From Psychrobacter pygoscelis (GTDB lineage Bacteria > Pseudomonadota > Gammaproteobacteria > Pseudomonadales > Moraxellaceae), in the NCBI RefSeq assembly GCF_004335015.1, contig NZ_RQRU01000001.1, forward strand, positions 124,001 to 188,000: a stretch of 64,000 nt of DNA. Direction: 5' to 3'. The position numbers and the translations under genes are program-made. Under the pieces are notes generated by a model, which did no database searches, had not been told where the DNA came from, and was given only the letters and a program-made list of their open reading frames with translations. Shown here one piece after another: positions 1 to 8,538 of this stretch (positions within the stretch are counted from its first letter, which is position 1; each line of letters starts with the position of its first letter).

Positions 1-318
1 TTGACCAGTAGTTTAAGAGGCTTAGTGAGACTTGATTAAGCAGCTGTATTTGTTAACTCAAGCAGCCGTGATATAGTAAATTCACTATAAAAATGATACA
101 GCGGCACTGGGGTGAATTTTTCGCAGTCTCTGTCGGTGCGCCCGTTGCAAGCCAGAAGAGTGTATACCAGTTACGTATCATATTACGGTGACGCTATTTT
201 ATTTAGACTCGACTCTGTACCCAGCTGATTCTAATCGTAACGCTACTTGATGAACCTAAACATTCATTTAAGACGTGAGACCCAACTATTTGTGGTAGTA
301 AATTTTATGAGGAATTTC
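1..318. other. Region upstream of surA, no complete gene seen
   Basis: The first bases could encode the last dozen residues of an upstream gene on the plus strand, ending with a TAA near base 39, but this is too short to identify. In many Gammaproteobacteria lptD precedes surA, so lptD is a guess from context only. The inverted repeat TATAGTAAATTCACTATA at about 73-90 could be an operator or a repeat end. Nothing else stands out before the surA ribosome binding site. Confidence 0.3.
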
Positions 319-1779
319 ATGACAGTTTTATCTTTTCAACGTTTCAGTGGAGCTGCAATGCTGGCTATAAGTATTGGCGCTGGTATGAGCATGATGTCCT
401 CAGCCCATGCGGCCGACACTCAAACTGATAAAGCGGCGCAGCCTACTAATAGACCAAATACAGTCGATGCTCAGCGTAAGATAGCCATTGCCCAAGCTAA
501 TGGTACCGATAGCCGAGCGACTAATAGCTCGGCAAGCACTGACGGCATCATTGCTCTTGTGAATGACAATACCATCTTAAAGAGTGAGCTAGAAAACGCC
601 ATAGTACAAACACGGCGTCGAGCTGCTGCGACTGGTGAGACTCTACCAGCTGCAAGCCAGCTACGATCTGATGTGCTAAATGCCTTAATACTACGTGAGT
701 TACAATTATCATTAATCAATCGGGTGGGTATCAAGCCTGACGAAAAAGTAGTCAATGCCCGTCTTGGACAAATCGCTCAGGCCGAAGGGGCTAGCAGCTT
801 AGCGGAGCTACAGCAGCGCTTAGACTCAGCGCAGCCTGGAAGTTATGCTGCCATGCGCCAAAGAATTATTGAAGATGCGGCCATCCAAGCTCTACAGCAG
901 CGCCAAATTGCGAGTCGCGTGCGGATTACAGATCAAGATATTGATGCATTTTTGGCCTCTCCTGAAGCCAGTCGACTCAACCAAAGTGAATATCAGACTG
1001 TTCACGTTCGTGTACCATACTTAGATGATTACAGCCGTCTGTCTGATGAGCAACGCGCGAGCGCTCTTAAAGTGGCGCAGGAGTTACATCAGGTACTAAG
1101 CCGCTCTAATATTGATGTGAGTACTGCGATGGCTCAGGTACAAGCCGATTACCCTATTGCCCTACAAGGTGGTGATATGGGCTTTCATAAGGCGGCATCG
1201 CTTCCTACGCAATTGGCCAGTGTCATTACTGATCTCAAAGTTGGTGAGGTTAGTGAGCCGATTATCACTCCTGAAGGCATTGACATTGTCAAGCTTGCGG
1301 ATAAGAAAAGCAGTGACAAACTGGTTGTCCCGCAGTGGCACACCCGCCATATCTTAGTCAAAGTCGATGAGCTACAATCTGAAGAGCTGGCTCAGCAAAA
1401 AATCAATGACTTATATGAGCAGCTACGCCGCGGCGCCGACTTTGCCGATCTAGCATCAACCTACTCTGACGATCTCGGTTCAGCAGGTCGTGGCGGTGAT
1501 CTAGACTGGGTAGAAGAAAATACTATGGTCGCACCATTTGAGCAGATGATGGCAAAAACTCCAGTAGGCGACTTCTCTACCCCATTTAAGACCCAGTTTG
1601 GCTGGCATATTCTTCAAGTATTAGATAAGCGTGAGCAAGATGTCAGCGAGCAGTATCGTCGTAAGCTCGCTCAAGACGCTTTGTATCAGCGTATGGCACC
1701 GCAAGCCCAAGAAGACTGGCTACAAGAGCTACGAGCGGGTGCGTACGTTCAGATACTGGGTAACCCAGCCAATAATTAA
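319..1779 (+). CDS. surA: Periplasmic peptidyl-prolyl isomerase/chaperone SurA
   Basis: SurA escorts unfolded outer-membrane proteins across the periplasm to the BAM complex and has parvulin-type prolyl isomerase folds. From the ATG chosen here the protein is 486 residues. A signal peptide ends at about SSAHA-AD, followed by a low-complexity linker, a SurA N-terminal domain (about 80-200) and two parvulin domains (about 222-330 and 337-440). The second is the clearer one, with WHTRHILVKV and GWHILQVLDKRE. The frame is open back to a TTG at 247, but the ATG at 319 is preferred because AGGA lies five bases upstream and the signal peptide then begins normally. A terminator follows at 1968. bamB, another BAM-pathway gene, lies about 8 kb away on the other strand. 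Confidence 0.95.
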   Translation: MTVLSFQRFSGAAMLAISIGAGMSMMSSAHAADTQTDKAAQPTNRPNTVDAQRKIAIAQANGTDSRATNSSASTDGIIALVNDNTILKSELENAIVQTRRRAAATGETLPAASQLRSDVLNALILRELQLSLINRVGIKPDEKVVNARLGQIAQAEGASSLAELQQRLDSAQPGSYAAMRQRIIEDAAIQALQQRQIASRVRITDQDIDAFLASPEASRLNQSEYQTVHVRVPYLDDYSRLSDEQRASALKVAQELHQVLSRSNIDVSTAMAQVQADYPIALQGGDMGFHKAASLPTQLASVITDLKVGEVSEPIITPEGIDIVKLADKKSSDKLVVPQWHTRHILVKVDELQSEELAQQKINDLYEQLRRGADFADLASTYSDDLGSAGRGGDLDWVEENTMVAPFEQMMAKTPVGDFSTPFKTQFGWHILQVLDKREQDVSEQYRRKLAQDALYQRMAPQAQEDWLQELRAGAYVQILGNPANN

Positions 1780-1805
1780 TACAAGCTTGAGCTAATTGCT
1801 ATTAC

Positions 1806-1942
1806 TATAGTCAATCCATTTTAGAGTTGACACAAAGACGCTGGAATAAATTTATATCCGCCTCAGTCATATCATGACTTGTAGCCAATAAATTTAAACC
1901 AGCAACTCTTTTACGTGTCAGTTTTAGATAGGATTAACTATA
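1806..1942. repeat. Dispersed 137-bp palindromic element, copy 1
   Basis: This copy starts with TATAGTCAATCC and ends with GGATTAACTATA, so the ends are near-inverted repeats. Inner inverted segments (GACAC, CGCTGGAATAAATTTA against TAAATTTA..CCAGC) make the unit one long imperfect palindrome. Copies of identical length lie at 8167 and 44121. It encodes no protein. It resembles a MITE-like non-autonomous element; the mobilising transposase is not visible. Confidence 0.85.
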
Positions 1943-1967
1943 GCTTATTCCTCTGACAATAGCCGTA

Positions 1968-1997
1968 AAAAAGCCTCTATCACTATAGAGGCTTTTT
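1968..1997. terminator. Bidirectional Rho-independent terminator between surA and the LytM gene
   Basis: A perfect 13-bp stem, AAAAAGCCTCTAT with ATAGAGGCTTTTT, has a four-base CACT loop. T runs on both strands suit the convergent surA and LytM-lipoprotein genes. Confidence 0.9.
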
Positions 1998-2054
1998 ATT
2001 ATTCATCAGATAGCGAATGTGCTAGCAAAAGATGACTCTCTCTTGCCTATCTGC

Positions 2055-2831
2055 CTATCTACCTAGGGTCGAACGTGGATCAATAGGGTTGCCTTTGTGG
2101 CGCACTTGGAACTCTAAGGCGACTTGATCCGTCTGACCAGTTCTGCCCATAGTGGCGATCTGCTGACCGCGCTGAACTTGATCCCCTTCTTGGACCAATA
2201 GCTGACTATTATGAGCATATGCGGTAATATAGTCCTGTCCATGACGAATCATAATAAGATTGCCATATTCTGGAAGACCATCACCGGCATATAGCACCAC
2301 CCCAGACTGACTAGCGACTACTGGATCGCCCTCTCGGCCCGCGAACCACATTCCCATCACCCCAGACCTTTCATCAAAGTTACGAATAATTTGATTGCTT
2401 GTTGGGTAGATGTAGCCTTTAGTGTCTGCCGCTGTTGAACCATAAGATGGCGATGTCGGCGTTGACTGCATAGGTGGTAGTGAAGTTCTAGAAGGCGAAG
2501 TTCTAGACGTGTTGCGAGTATTGGACCGTGCTGAATTGTCCCCTTGCCACAGTTTCAGCCATTGTCCTGAGTAGATCGTGTATTGACTGTCCAAGCCATT
2601 AATCGCACCAATATGACGATAATTTAAGCCATATCGCGCTGCAATTTGGCTGACAGTGTCGCCGCGCTGTACACGGTAATAGTTAGGGACACCTTGAGCA
2701 TTAGTGGTAATCTTAGGTGAGCTTTGCACGCCCGACTGGTAAGTGGGTCTAGTGGCACAACCAGACGCGCCAATGATTAAAGCCGTACCGATAGCCAGTT
2801 GCCATTTTGGCCAAGTGTTCTTGGTGATCAT
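2055..2831 (-). CDS. LysM/M23-domain lipoprotein, NlpD/EnvC-like amidase activator
   Basis: This is a predicted lipoprotein of 258 residues. A signal peptide ends in the lipobox GASGC, a LysM peptidoglycan-binding domain lies at about 51-95 (YYRVQRGDTVSQIA), a Ser/Thr/Pro-rich linker follows, and a C-terminal M23 (LytM) domain covers about 165-255. The zinc ligands of active M23 endopeptidases are absent: the first His position reads MWFAGREGDPVVA and the usual HxH reads LEFQV. A degenerate domain of this kind is typical of NlpD/EnvC proteins, which activate AmiA/B/C amidases at division. The start at 2831 has AGGA seven bases upstream; an in-frame ATG at 2864 would add an unlikely n-region. 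No pcm or rpoS neighbour is present, so nlpD orthology is not proven by context. Confidence 0.85.
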   Translation of the reverse strand: MITKNTWPKWQLAIGTALIIGASGCATRPTYQSGVQSSPKITTNAQGVPNYYRVQRGDTVSQIAARYGLNYRHIGAINGLDSQYTIYSGQWLKLWQGDNSARSNTRNTSRTSPSRTSLPPMQSTPTSPSYGSTAADTKGYIYPTSNQIIRNFDERSGVMGMWFAGREGDPVVASQSGVVLYAGDGLPEYGNLIMIRHGQDYITAYAHNSQLLVQEGDQVQRGQQIATMGRTGQTDQVALEFQVRHKGNPIDPRSTLGR

Positions 2832-3478
2832 AATTATTCCTATCCGAATTAGCAAATGATACATCCACTCTTAATGGACACCCAAATGCTGCTGAGGTAT
2901 TGCTACACCCTGCATAAAGTTCAAGCCGTGTAGTGTACAATGATGTGCTATAGTCAAGCTAGCCTTTCAGCCTTATTAAGTGGCTTTTACGCCCTGTCCT
3001 TGTTGCTAGAGACAACACCACAACCCTTTAAATAAGCCTCTATAATAATAGTGATGGACCTACAAACGTAAGACAAAACTTATCAAGTACCTATTGTATT
3101 GAATTTAAGCACCTGTCATACCTGCAACCTGCAAAAAATGCCGTTATTAAGAGCATGATATAGCACCGATTATAACTAACCTATCTATCCTAATACGGGT
3201 AGTTGTGATGTCAATTATTCTAGCAGCTTAATAACTTAACATTACAGAGTATTCAGACTGGCTTAATTTTAATGGAGTTGTAGAATTGAAGGCGTATGAA
3301 TGTTGCTGAATCTTGAGCTTAGGACACAATACGTCTACACTTATCAAAATATTTTGTGTGACTTTTAAATTTTTTCCCATTACCATAGATTTATAACAAT
3401 TGTAAGCGAGTGTGCTACCGAATGAACCCTCTGTCAATGCTTCCTAAGATATCAAACTTATCTACAAAAGATCTGCTT
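2832..3478. other. Intergenic region with divergent promoters, no gene seen
   Basis: About 640 bases separate the divergent LytM lipoprotein and small secreted protein genes. Short frames here have no ribosome binding sites or recognisable products. AT-rich stretches near 3361-3400 could hold the promoter of the rightward gene. Confidence 0.4.
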
Positions 3479-3898
3479 ATGACTACTCCTAAAGCTCTCG
3501 GTACCAAAGCGTTAAACAAACTTAGCGTTATTGGAACGTTTGTTGGTTTGTCTTTAATGTCTCAGATTACTGCTGCAGCAAGCAATTCTAATACTACCAT
3601 TCCAGTCGATATGACAGGTATGAACATTACTAAGCATGAAATTGCCGTTATGCACGTATTGTCAGAGATTTGTCCACCGATGTTAAGTGACTCACAAAAG
3701 CAGCGCTTTTATAAGTCCTATAACTCTCAGTTGCATGTCTTAATGCCGACTCTAGAAGACCCCAAAGCGGCTATTCAGTATCTATCTACGCAGCAAGACT
3801 ACCGGCAGATATTACAAGGTATTCGTAGTTGGACGCTAGGATTTTCGAAAAAAGACAATAAAGCGCTTTGTGAAGACTTAGCCAATGCCTCATTTTAG
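3479..3898 (+). CDS. Small secreted protein of unknown function
   Basis: The product is about 139 residues from the start chosen, with a signal peptide ending near SQITAAA-SN and a mature part of about 105 residues. Visible features are two cysteines (EICPPML and KALCEDL), which could form one periplasmic disulphide, and predicted helices. I do not recognise a characterised family; it resembles short uncharacterised Moraxellaceae secreted proteins. The frame is open back to 3410 (GTG) and to an ATG at 3422, but neither gives a normal signal peptide. None of the starts has a strong ribosome binding site, so the start is uncertain. The gene stands alone with its own terminator at 4094. Confidence 0.7.
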   Translation: MTTPKALGTKALNKLSVIGTFVGLSLMSQITAAASNSNTTIPVDMTGMNITKHEIAVMHVLSEICPPMLSDSQKQRFYKSYNSQLHVLMPTLEDPKAAIQYLSTQQDYRQILQGIRSWTLGFSKKDNKALCEDLANASF

Positions 3899-3969
3899 CT
3901 AAAGCAGCAATGGCTTAAGGAAGCTGTTGTCAGCTTATTTTAAAGCAATTCTTTTAAACCAGGATTATC

Positions 3970-4009
3970 CATCGAATAACTACTGAATTCATTAGTCAGT
4001 TATTCGATG
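3970..4009. repeat. Perfect 12-bp inverted repeat
   Basis: CATCGAATAACT pairs with AGTTATTCGATG across 16 bases that can pair further (ACTGAAT with ATTAGT). No T run follows, so it is not a standard Rho-independent terminator. It may act as a 3' stabilising hairpin for the upstream transcript. Confidence 0.6.
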
Positions 4010-4093
4010 CTGGCTTAACGTTCTTTATTTAATGTTATCAATATCTTATGTCATTCTTATTGTTCTAAATACTCATTAAGATAATTGACCCAT

Positions 4094-4117
4094 GCACGAT
4101 GCGCTCGTGCTTTTTTT
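4094..4117 (+). terminator. Rho-independent terminator
   Basis: GCACGA and TCGTGC form a stem around TGCGC and are followed by seven T residues. It probably ends the small secreted-protein transcript. Confidence 0.8.
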
Positions 4118-4365
4118 ATGTCTCATTTATAGTCTCGATAATCGACTGTATTTTGTAGATTTTATTTTGCTAGCCTTCGATTATCCTAAGGCTTTAGTAT
4201 TTTGCTAACTATTGCTTGAATCTAGATTTTTGCTATTTATACCTGATAGCCATTTTGCTACTATAGTCCCCTTATTTTCTTATTCTACTACCGCCAATTC
4301 AAGATTGGTTTAGCAGTATAAGACTCATTTTTTTTAATCGCTTTGATGATGTGGTGTAGACAGTT

Positions 4366-5532
4366 ATGACAGACCTTCGCTTAAAACATAGACTTATTTC
4401 AGTAGCCACTTTAGCAGGTATGTCGTTAGTGACACTTCCAGCGCTTGCCGATATTGAGCAGCCTGAAATGGACAATAGTGCCTATGTGTTGATGGACTAC
4501 AATACTGGTGCTATTTTAGCGCAGAAGAATGCTGATGAACCTCTGCCACCGGCATCTTTAACCAAGATGATGACCAGTTACATTATTGAGCAGCGCCTTA
4601 AGTCCGGCGACTTAAAAGAAGATGACCAGGTATTGATGAGTAAGAATGCTTGGTGCCGAGGCAGTAGCTCGCAGTCCTGTATGTACGTGCCGGTCAATAA
4701 GTCTGCCAGTGTTATCGATATGCTTCGCGGTATTATTATTCAATCTGGTAATGATGCCTCAAAAGCGATGGCTGAACACATTGCCGGTAGTGAGTCAGCC
4801 TTTGCTACCTTGATGAATGAGCAAGCCGCTAAAATCGGCATGACCAATTCGCATTTTGTGAATGCCACTGGTATGCCAGCTGAGGGGCATGAGGCCTCAG
4901 CCATGGATCTGGCGAAGCTTGCGCGCGCTATTATTAAAGATAGCGATAATTACTACAGTATTTATTCTGAAAAAGAGTTTACCTACAATGGTATTACCCA
5001 AGGCAACCGAAATGCCTTATTGATCACTGACCCTACCGTTGACGGCTTAAAAACTGGTCACACTGATGCGGCTGGTTACTGCTTAGTGGCCTCCAGTAAG
5101 CGCAATGATATGCGCCTCATCTCTGTGATTATGGGCGCTGGTAGTATGCAGGAGCGAGCAGATCAGTCTCGTGAACTATTAAACTGGGGCTTTGGCCATT
5201 TTGAGACTGTCGTCAAAGCACCGGCCAATCAATTTGTCGCCAAGCTACCAGTGCGCTTTGGTATGGAGGATACTGTCGAGGTGGTGACTGCAGATACCCT
5301 GCAAGTACTAACGACTAAGACTCAAAAGAATAAGATCACTACCGTTGTCAATATTCCAGATAATGTAGCAGCCCCCATCACCAAAGGTCAGAAAATTGGT
5401 GAGATGTCAGCGATACTTGATGGAAAGGCAGTGGCCACGGTTCCAGTTATTGCTACTCAGGATATCGAGCAAGCAGGCTTTATGAGCCGCATGTGGCAAC
5501 ACGTGGTGCACTGGATCAAAGACTTATTCTAA
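4366..5532 (+). CDS. dacC: D-alanyl-D-alanine carboxypeptidase, PBP5/6 family
   Basis: This low-molecular-mass penicillin-binding protein removes the terminal D-Ala from peptidoglycan stem peptides on the outer face of the inner membrane. At 388 residues it matches the DacA/DacC family. A signal peptide ends at TLPALA-D. The catalytic motifs are present in order: SxxK (PPASLTKMM), SxN (IQSGNDAS) and KTG (DGLKTGHT). The C-terminal beta domain is followed by an amphipathic anchor, SRMWQHVVHWIKDLF. A two-cysteine insertion, WCRGSSSQSCMYV, lies between SxxK and SxN and may form a disulphide. It is a single-gene unit ended by the hairpin at 5551. The choice among dacA, dacC and dacD cannot be settled from sequence alone. 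Confidence 0.93.
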   Translation: MTDLRLKHRLISVATLAGMSLVTLPALADIEQPEMDNSAYVLMDYNTGAILAQKNADEPLPPASLTKMMTSYIIEQRLKSGDLKEDDQVLMSKNAWCRGSSSQSCMYVPVNKSASVIDMLRGIIIQSGNDASKAMAEHIAGSESAFATLMNEQAAKIGMTNSHFVNATGMPAEGHEASAMDLAKLARAIIKDSDNYYSIYSEKEFTYNGITQGNRNALLITDPTVDGLKTGHTDAAGYCLVASSKRNDMRLISVIMGAGSMQERADQSRELLNWGFGHFETVVKAPANQFVAKLPVRFGMEDTVEVVTADTLQVLTTKTQKNKITTVVNIPDNVAAPITKGQKIGEMSAILDGKAVATVPVIATQDIEQAGFMSRMWQHVVHWIKDLF

Positions 5533-5550
5533 GAAAGACTATTAGCTCGC

Positions 5551-5587
5551 AAAACCCTAAAGTGCCACAACACTTTAGGGTTTTTAT
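5551..5587. terminator. Rho-independent terminator between dacC and the histidine kinase gene
   Basis: AAACCCTAAAGTG pairs with CACTTTAGGGTTT around CCACAA, followed by TTTTTATTTT on the plus strand. On the minus strand the T run is shorter, so termination of the kinase transcript would be weaker. Confidence 0.85.
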
Positions 5588-5678
5588 TTTGCTATCTATT
5601 CACTAGCAAGTAAAATCACCAGTAGCGAAGCTCGTCAGGGCACTAAGGTTTGCTAGGATTAACTGTAGCGCATACTTA

Positions 5679-7574
5679 TTATATAATTAACCACTGTTTA
5701 AGCTTAGTGGCTAAATCATGGGTTCTTATTGCAGCCTCTTGGCAGTAGTCAACGCCAGCGGCTTTTAGATCAGACTCTAAAATATCCATACGTTCATTGC
5801 TATCAAAAAGATAGACTATCAACGTCCGACTGGCGGACTCAGAACTCCGAACTTTTTGCGCTAAGTACATAGCTTTTGTAGGCAGCACATCTTCTGAGAT
5901 GAGGAGCAGGTCGATCGTATTATCGGTGATTATTTCAATCACAGATTGCACATGTTGCAATACTTTTATGTCTAGACCATATAAGCCTAACCTATTAGGC
6001 AACAACGGAACCTGTACTGTTTCTTGATGATAGTACAGCGCCCTAACCCCGCTAAGAAGATACTTATCATGCTGCCTTTGCCAGTCATCCAACTGCACTG
6101 TGACACTAAAAGTACTGCCTTCATTCGGTTTGCTCTCTACTGTCAGTACAGCGCCAAGTAGCTGCGCCATTTGTTTAGCTAGTGCCAACCCCACTCCAAC
6201 GCCTTCAAACTCACGATTAATAGAGGGATCTATCTGAAAGAACGGGGTAAATATATCCTCTAGATAATGGGCCTCTATGCCAATGCCCGAATCAATGACA
6301 CTGACCTTCCAGCGGGTATTCTTATCAAAGTGATTAAGATGCGACTCGATGGTGACTTTACCAGTCTTGGTGAACTTAATCGCATTGTCCAATAACGCTG
6401 AAAGAATCAGTCGAATCTTATTGACGTCACCCTCAAGTTTATAGTCGATATGGGTTATCTGACTGGTCAATAACAGCCCTTTTTGTTTGGCTATTGGCTC
6501 AAACTCAGCCATCAAATCTGAAATGAGCTGCAATGGATTGAACTCCACAAGATTCAGCCCAACCTGCCCTTTCTCAATTCTATTTAACTGAATAATCTGC
6601 TCAAGCGTGAAGTCGAGTTGTTGACTGCCTTTACGAATAATCGTTAACGCATCTTGTTGCTCATTACTAAGGTAATGATTGCTCAGTAGCTGTAAGCCAC
6701 CAAATATAGCATTGAGCGAGGTCTTTAACTCATGCGTAATCATGCTTTGAAAGCTGCTGCGCTGAACATCTAAAGACAGATCTTTACTCTGTAACTGCTG
6801 CTCATAGGCTTTGAGTGAGTCATGCTCCTTTTGCATCTCTACTAGGCGATCAAACTGCGTGACCATCGCTTTTTTGATACGATTCACCTCTTGCAGCTCT
6901 CGACTTTGCTGCAGCACAGGGAGCTGTTTAAGCTTAGGATTATTGATAACCTCTTCGCTGACTTTGGCCAGTTTTTCGAATTGTTTAACAGGCTTGGTCA
7001 GTAATTTAAGAATCAAATAGATGCTAAATAGCGTCAAGAATATGACTAACAATAAAATATACTTAAATTCCGAAAACCATGCTTTTCTAAAAGCCTTTAT
7101 ATCAATCGCAATACTAATATACCCTAGCAGCGTATTGTCTTCTACTGTGTCCGCAGTTAAGCCTGGGTTATTATCGGCAATATCGGGACGCCCCGCCTGG
7201 GCAAAGTACCGGCTGGTCACTGCATGATTGATATTCGTGGTATCTGCAAATAACGCATAGCGCCACGCGGATTCATTCGAATCGGTACGATCAATAGGGT
7301 GATCAATAGAATAAAAAATAATGCTATCTAGGATAGGGTCGCTATTTAAAATATCACTCACCTGCTCTGCGACCAAATCTACCCCCTCAGGAGAAGAGGC
7401 ACTACTGGCTAAAAGCTGGCTTAATTGTTTGACATGGCTAATTTTGACTTTGTAATCTTGCACCAAGCTACAGGTCATTGAGACCGTACTTGCTAATAAA
7501 GCTACTAGACTAATGACGGTAATAATAGTGGCGCGTAGAAGAGAAGTAATGGCTCTAGGAGGACGTGGGCTCAT
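5679..7574 (-). CDS. Membrane sensor histidine kinase with degenerate receiver-like C-terminus
   Basis: This is a 631-residue sensor kinase. A transmembrane helix lies at about 13-33, a periplasmic sensor region at about 36-170 and a second helix at about 172-192. A HAMP/coiled-coil linker, a HisKA domain with H-box ITHELKTSLNAI (His near 281), and an HATPase domain follow, with N box LLDNAIKF, G1 DSGIGI, F box FTPFFQ and G2 GVGVGLALAK. The last 120 residues look like a receiver fold, but the phosphoacceptor Asp context and acidic pocket are not recognisable. The layout is like a shortened GacS/BarA without an Hpt domain. No response regulator gene is adjacent, so it is an orphan and its signal is unknown. 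The start codon lacks a strong ribosome binding site. Confidence 0.88.
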   Translation of the reverse strand: MSPRPPRAITSLLRATIITVISLVALLASTVSMTCSLVQDYKVKISHVKQLSQLLASSASSPEGVDLVAEQVSDILNSDPILDSIIFYSIDHPIDRTDSNESAWRYALFADTTNINHAVTSRYFAQAGRPDIADNNPGLTADTVEDNTLLGYISIAIDIKAFRKAWFSEFKYILLLVIFLTLFSIYLILKLLTKPVKQFEKLAKVSEEVINNPKLKQLPVLQQSRELQEVNRIKKAMVTQFDRLVEMQKEHDSLKAYEQQLQSKDLSLDVQRSSFQSMITHELKTSLNAIFGGLQLLSNHYLSNEQQDALTIIRKGSQQLDFTLEQIIQLNRIEKGQVGLNLVEFNPLQLISDLMAEFEPIAKQKGLLLTSQITHIDYKLEGDVNKIRLILSALLDNAIKFTKTGKVTIESHLNHFDKNTRWKVSVIDSGIGIEAHYLEDIFTPFFQIDPSINREFEGVGVGLALAKQMAQLLGAVLTVESKPNEGSTFSVTVQLDDWQRQHDKYLLSGVRALYYHQETVQVPLLPNRLGLYGLDIKVLQHVQSVIEIITDNTIDLLLISEDVLPTKAMYLAQKVRSSESASRTLIVYLFDSNERMDILESDLKAAGVDYCQEAAIRTHDLATKLKQWLII

Positions 7575-7751
7575 GATAGACTAATGACCAAGATTATATT
7601 TATTTATAATGATTTTAGTGGCAATTTGCTGTCATAATGCCACCACTATGACGGATGCTTAAGCATAATTTAATTATGACGTGACCTCAATTAGGCCATA
7701 AGACTTAAAATAAGATAAATTGTGTCAGTCAGAGGCCGCTATGTCGAGAAT

Positions 7752-7855
7752 ACACACATATGGACACTGCAAAATTTACTAAGACTAACCTAGCCTATTT
7801 AAGCTATAGGCATTTTAAGTCGATTAAACGTCAGTGTCTATGCACGAGGACGCGC
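7752..7855. repeat. Second dispersed repeat, copy A
   Basis: This stretch aligns by eye with 19080-19185. Shared blocks include AGAATACA near the left, then AAGA.T.ACC.AGC, TTTTAAGTC..TTAAACGT.AGT and GAGG.C.CGC. Similarity is interrupted by mismatches. The function is unknown. Confidence 0.5.
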
Positions 7856-8166
7856 TCTCAACTAAAGACCATATGATAAGCTAAGCCTACATTATCTAGC
7901 TATTGCCCATCTTAAATAGCCCATTTAAATAGACAGTTAGTTTGGCACTTAGATATTTACCATGTAATTATTGTGTAGGCAACCATAGTTTAACCAATTT
8001 CAATAGCATTTATATGTAAACTATTCAATCTCCTTATCCTAGCACGATATATTTTAGAAATAATAAAAAGAAAAAAAACAGCTGTACTGGCGAAATGAAT
8101 CAACTAAGTCAGACCGCAGTCCAATGTGACCTGCATCCGAGTAAGAGGGTTAACCCTATCTTTATG

Positions 8167-8303
8167 TATAGTCAAGCCATTTTAGATTGGATACAAAATC
8201 GCTGGCATAAATTTACACCCGCCTCAATCATCTCATAACTTCTAGCCAGTAAATTTATACCGGCTACTGTTTTACGTATCAGTTTTCAATAGGATTAACT
8301 ATA
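8167..8303. repeat. Dispersed 137-bp palindromic element, copy 2
   Basis: The ends are TATAGTCAAGCC and GGATTAACTATA, with the same internal inverted blocks (CGCTGG..TAAATTTA and TAAATTTATACCGGC) and the same length as copies 1 and 4. It lies in the gap downstream of der. Confidence 0.85.
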
Positions 8304-8438
8304 GTTAATAACTTTAAACTAGGCATAGTCAATCAATAGTTTAATCTGTCTTACGCATGGATAATGTGCTTCTCAGATTGATTTTATCAGTCATTCAGAG
8401 TGTTCATGTAGCGCTGATACTGTTCAGCAAAATATCAA

Positions 8439-8473
8439 AGCGCATTAACTCTGTGACATAAAGTTAATGCGCT
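8439..8473 (-). terminator. Possible terminator of the der operon
   Basis: AGCGCATTAACT and AGTTAATGCGCT form a perfect 12-bp stem with an 11-base loop, about 65 bases past the der stop. On the minus strand it is followed by only a weak T-rich stretch, so termination is likely but not certain. Confidence 0.55.
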
Positions 8474-8538
8474 CTAGGATAAAGCTAACTGTAGGCTAAG
8501 ACTGCAGCAACAGGGATATCAACAGCAATACACCAGTA

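Larger units (their letters stand above)
3899..4365. other. Intergenic region with hairpin and terminator
   Basis: This holds the 12-bp stem hairpin at 3970-4009 and the terminator at 4094-4117. The last 200 bases are AT-rich and probably carry the promoter of the carboxypeptidase gene. No coding sequence is supported. Confidence 0.5.
7575..8538. other. Long intergenic region with two repeat families
   Basis: Nearly 1 kb without a supported gene lies between the kinase start and the der stop. It holds a copy of a weaker dispersed repeat (7752-7855), a full 137-bp palindromic element (8167-8303) and a 12-bp inverted repeat (8439-8473). Remaining short frames have no ribosome binding sites. 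Confidence 0.6.

Noticed and set aside
3228..3437. Minus-strand 69-codon frame upstream of the small secreted protein
   Set aside because: It overlaps the likely promoter, has no ribosome binding site and no recognisable features.
5654..5668. Solo element end GGATTAACTGTA before the histidine kinase stop
   Set aside because: No partner end or internal blocks are present.
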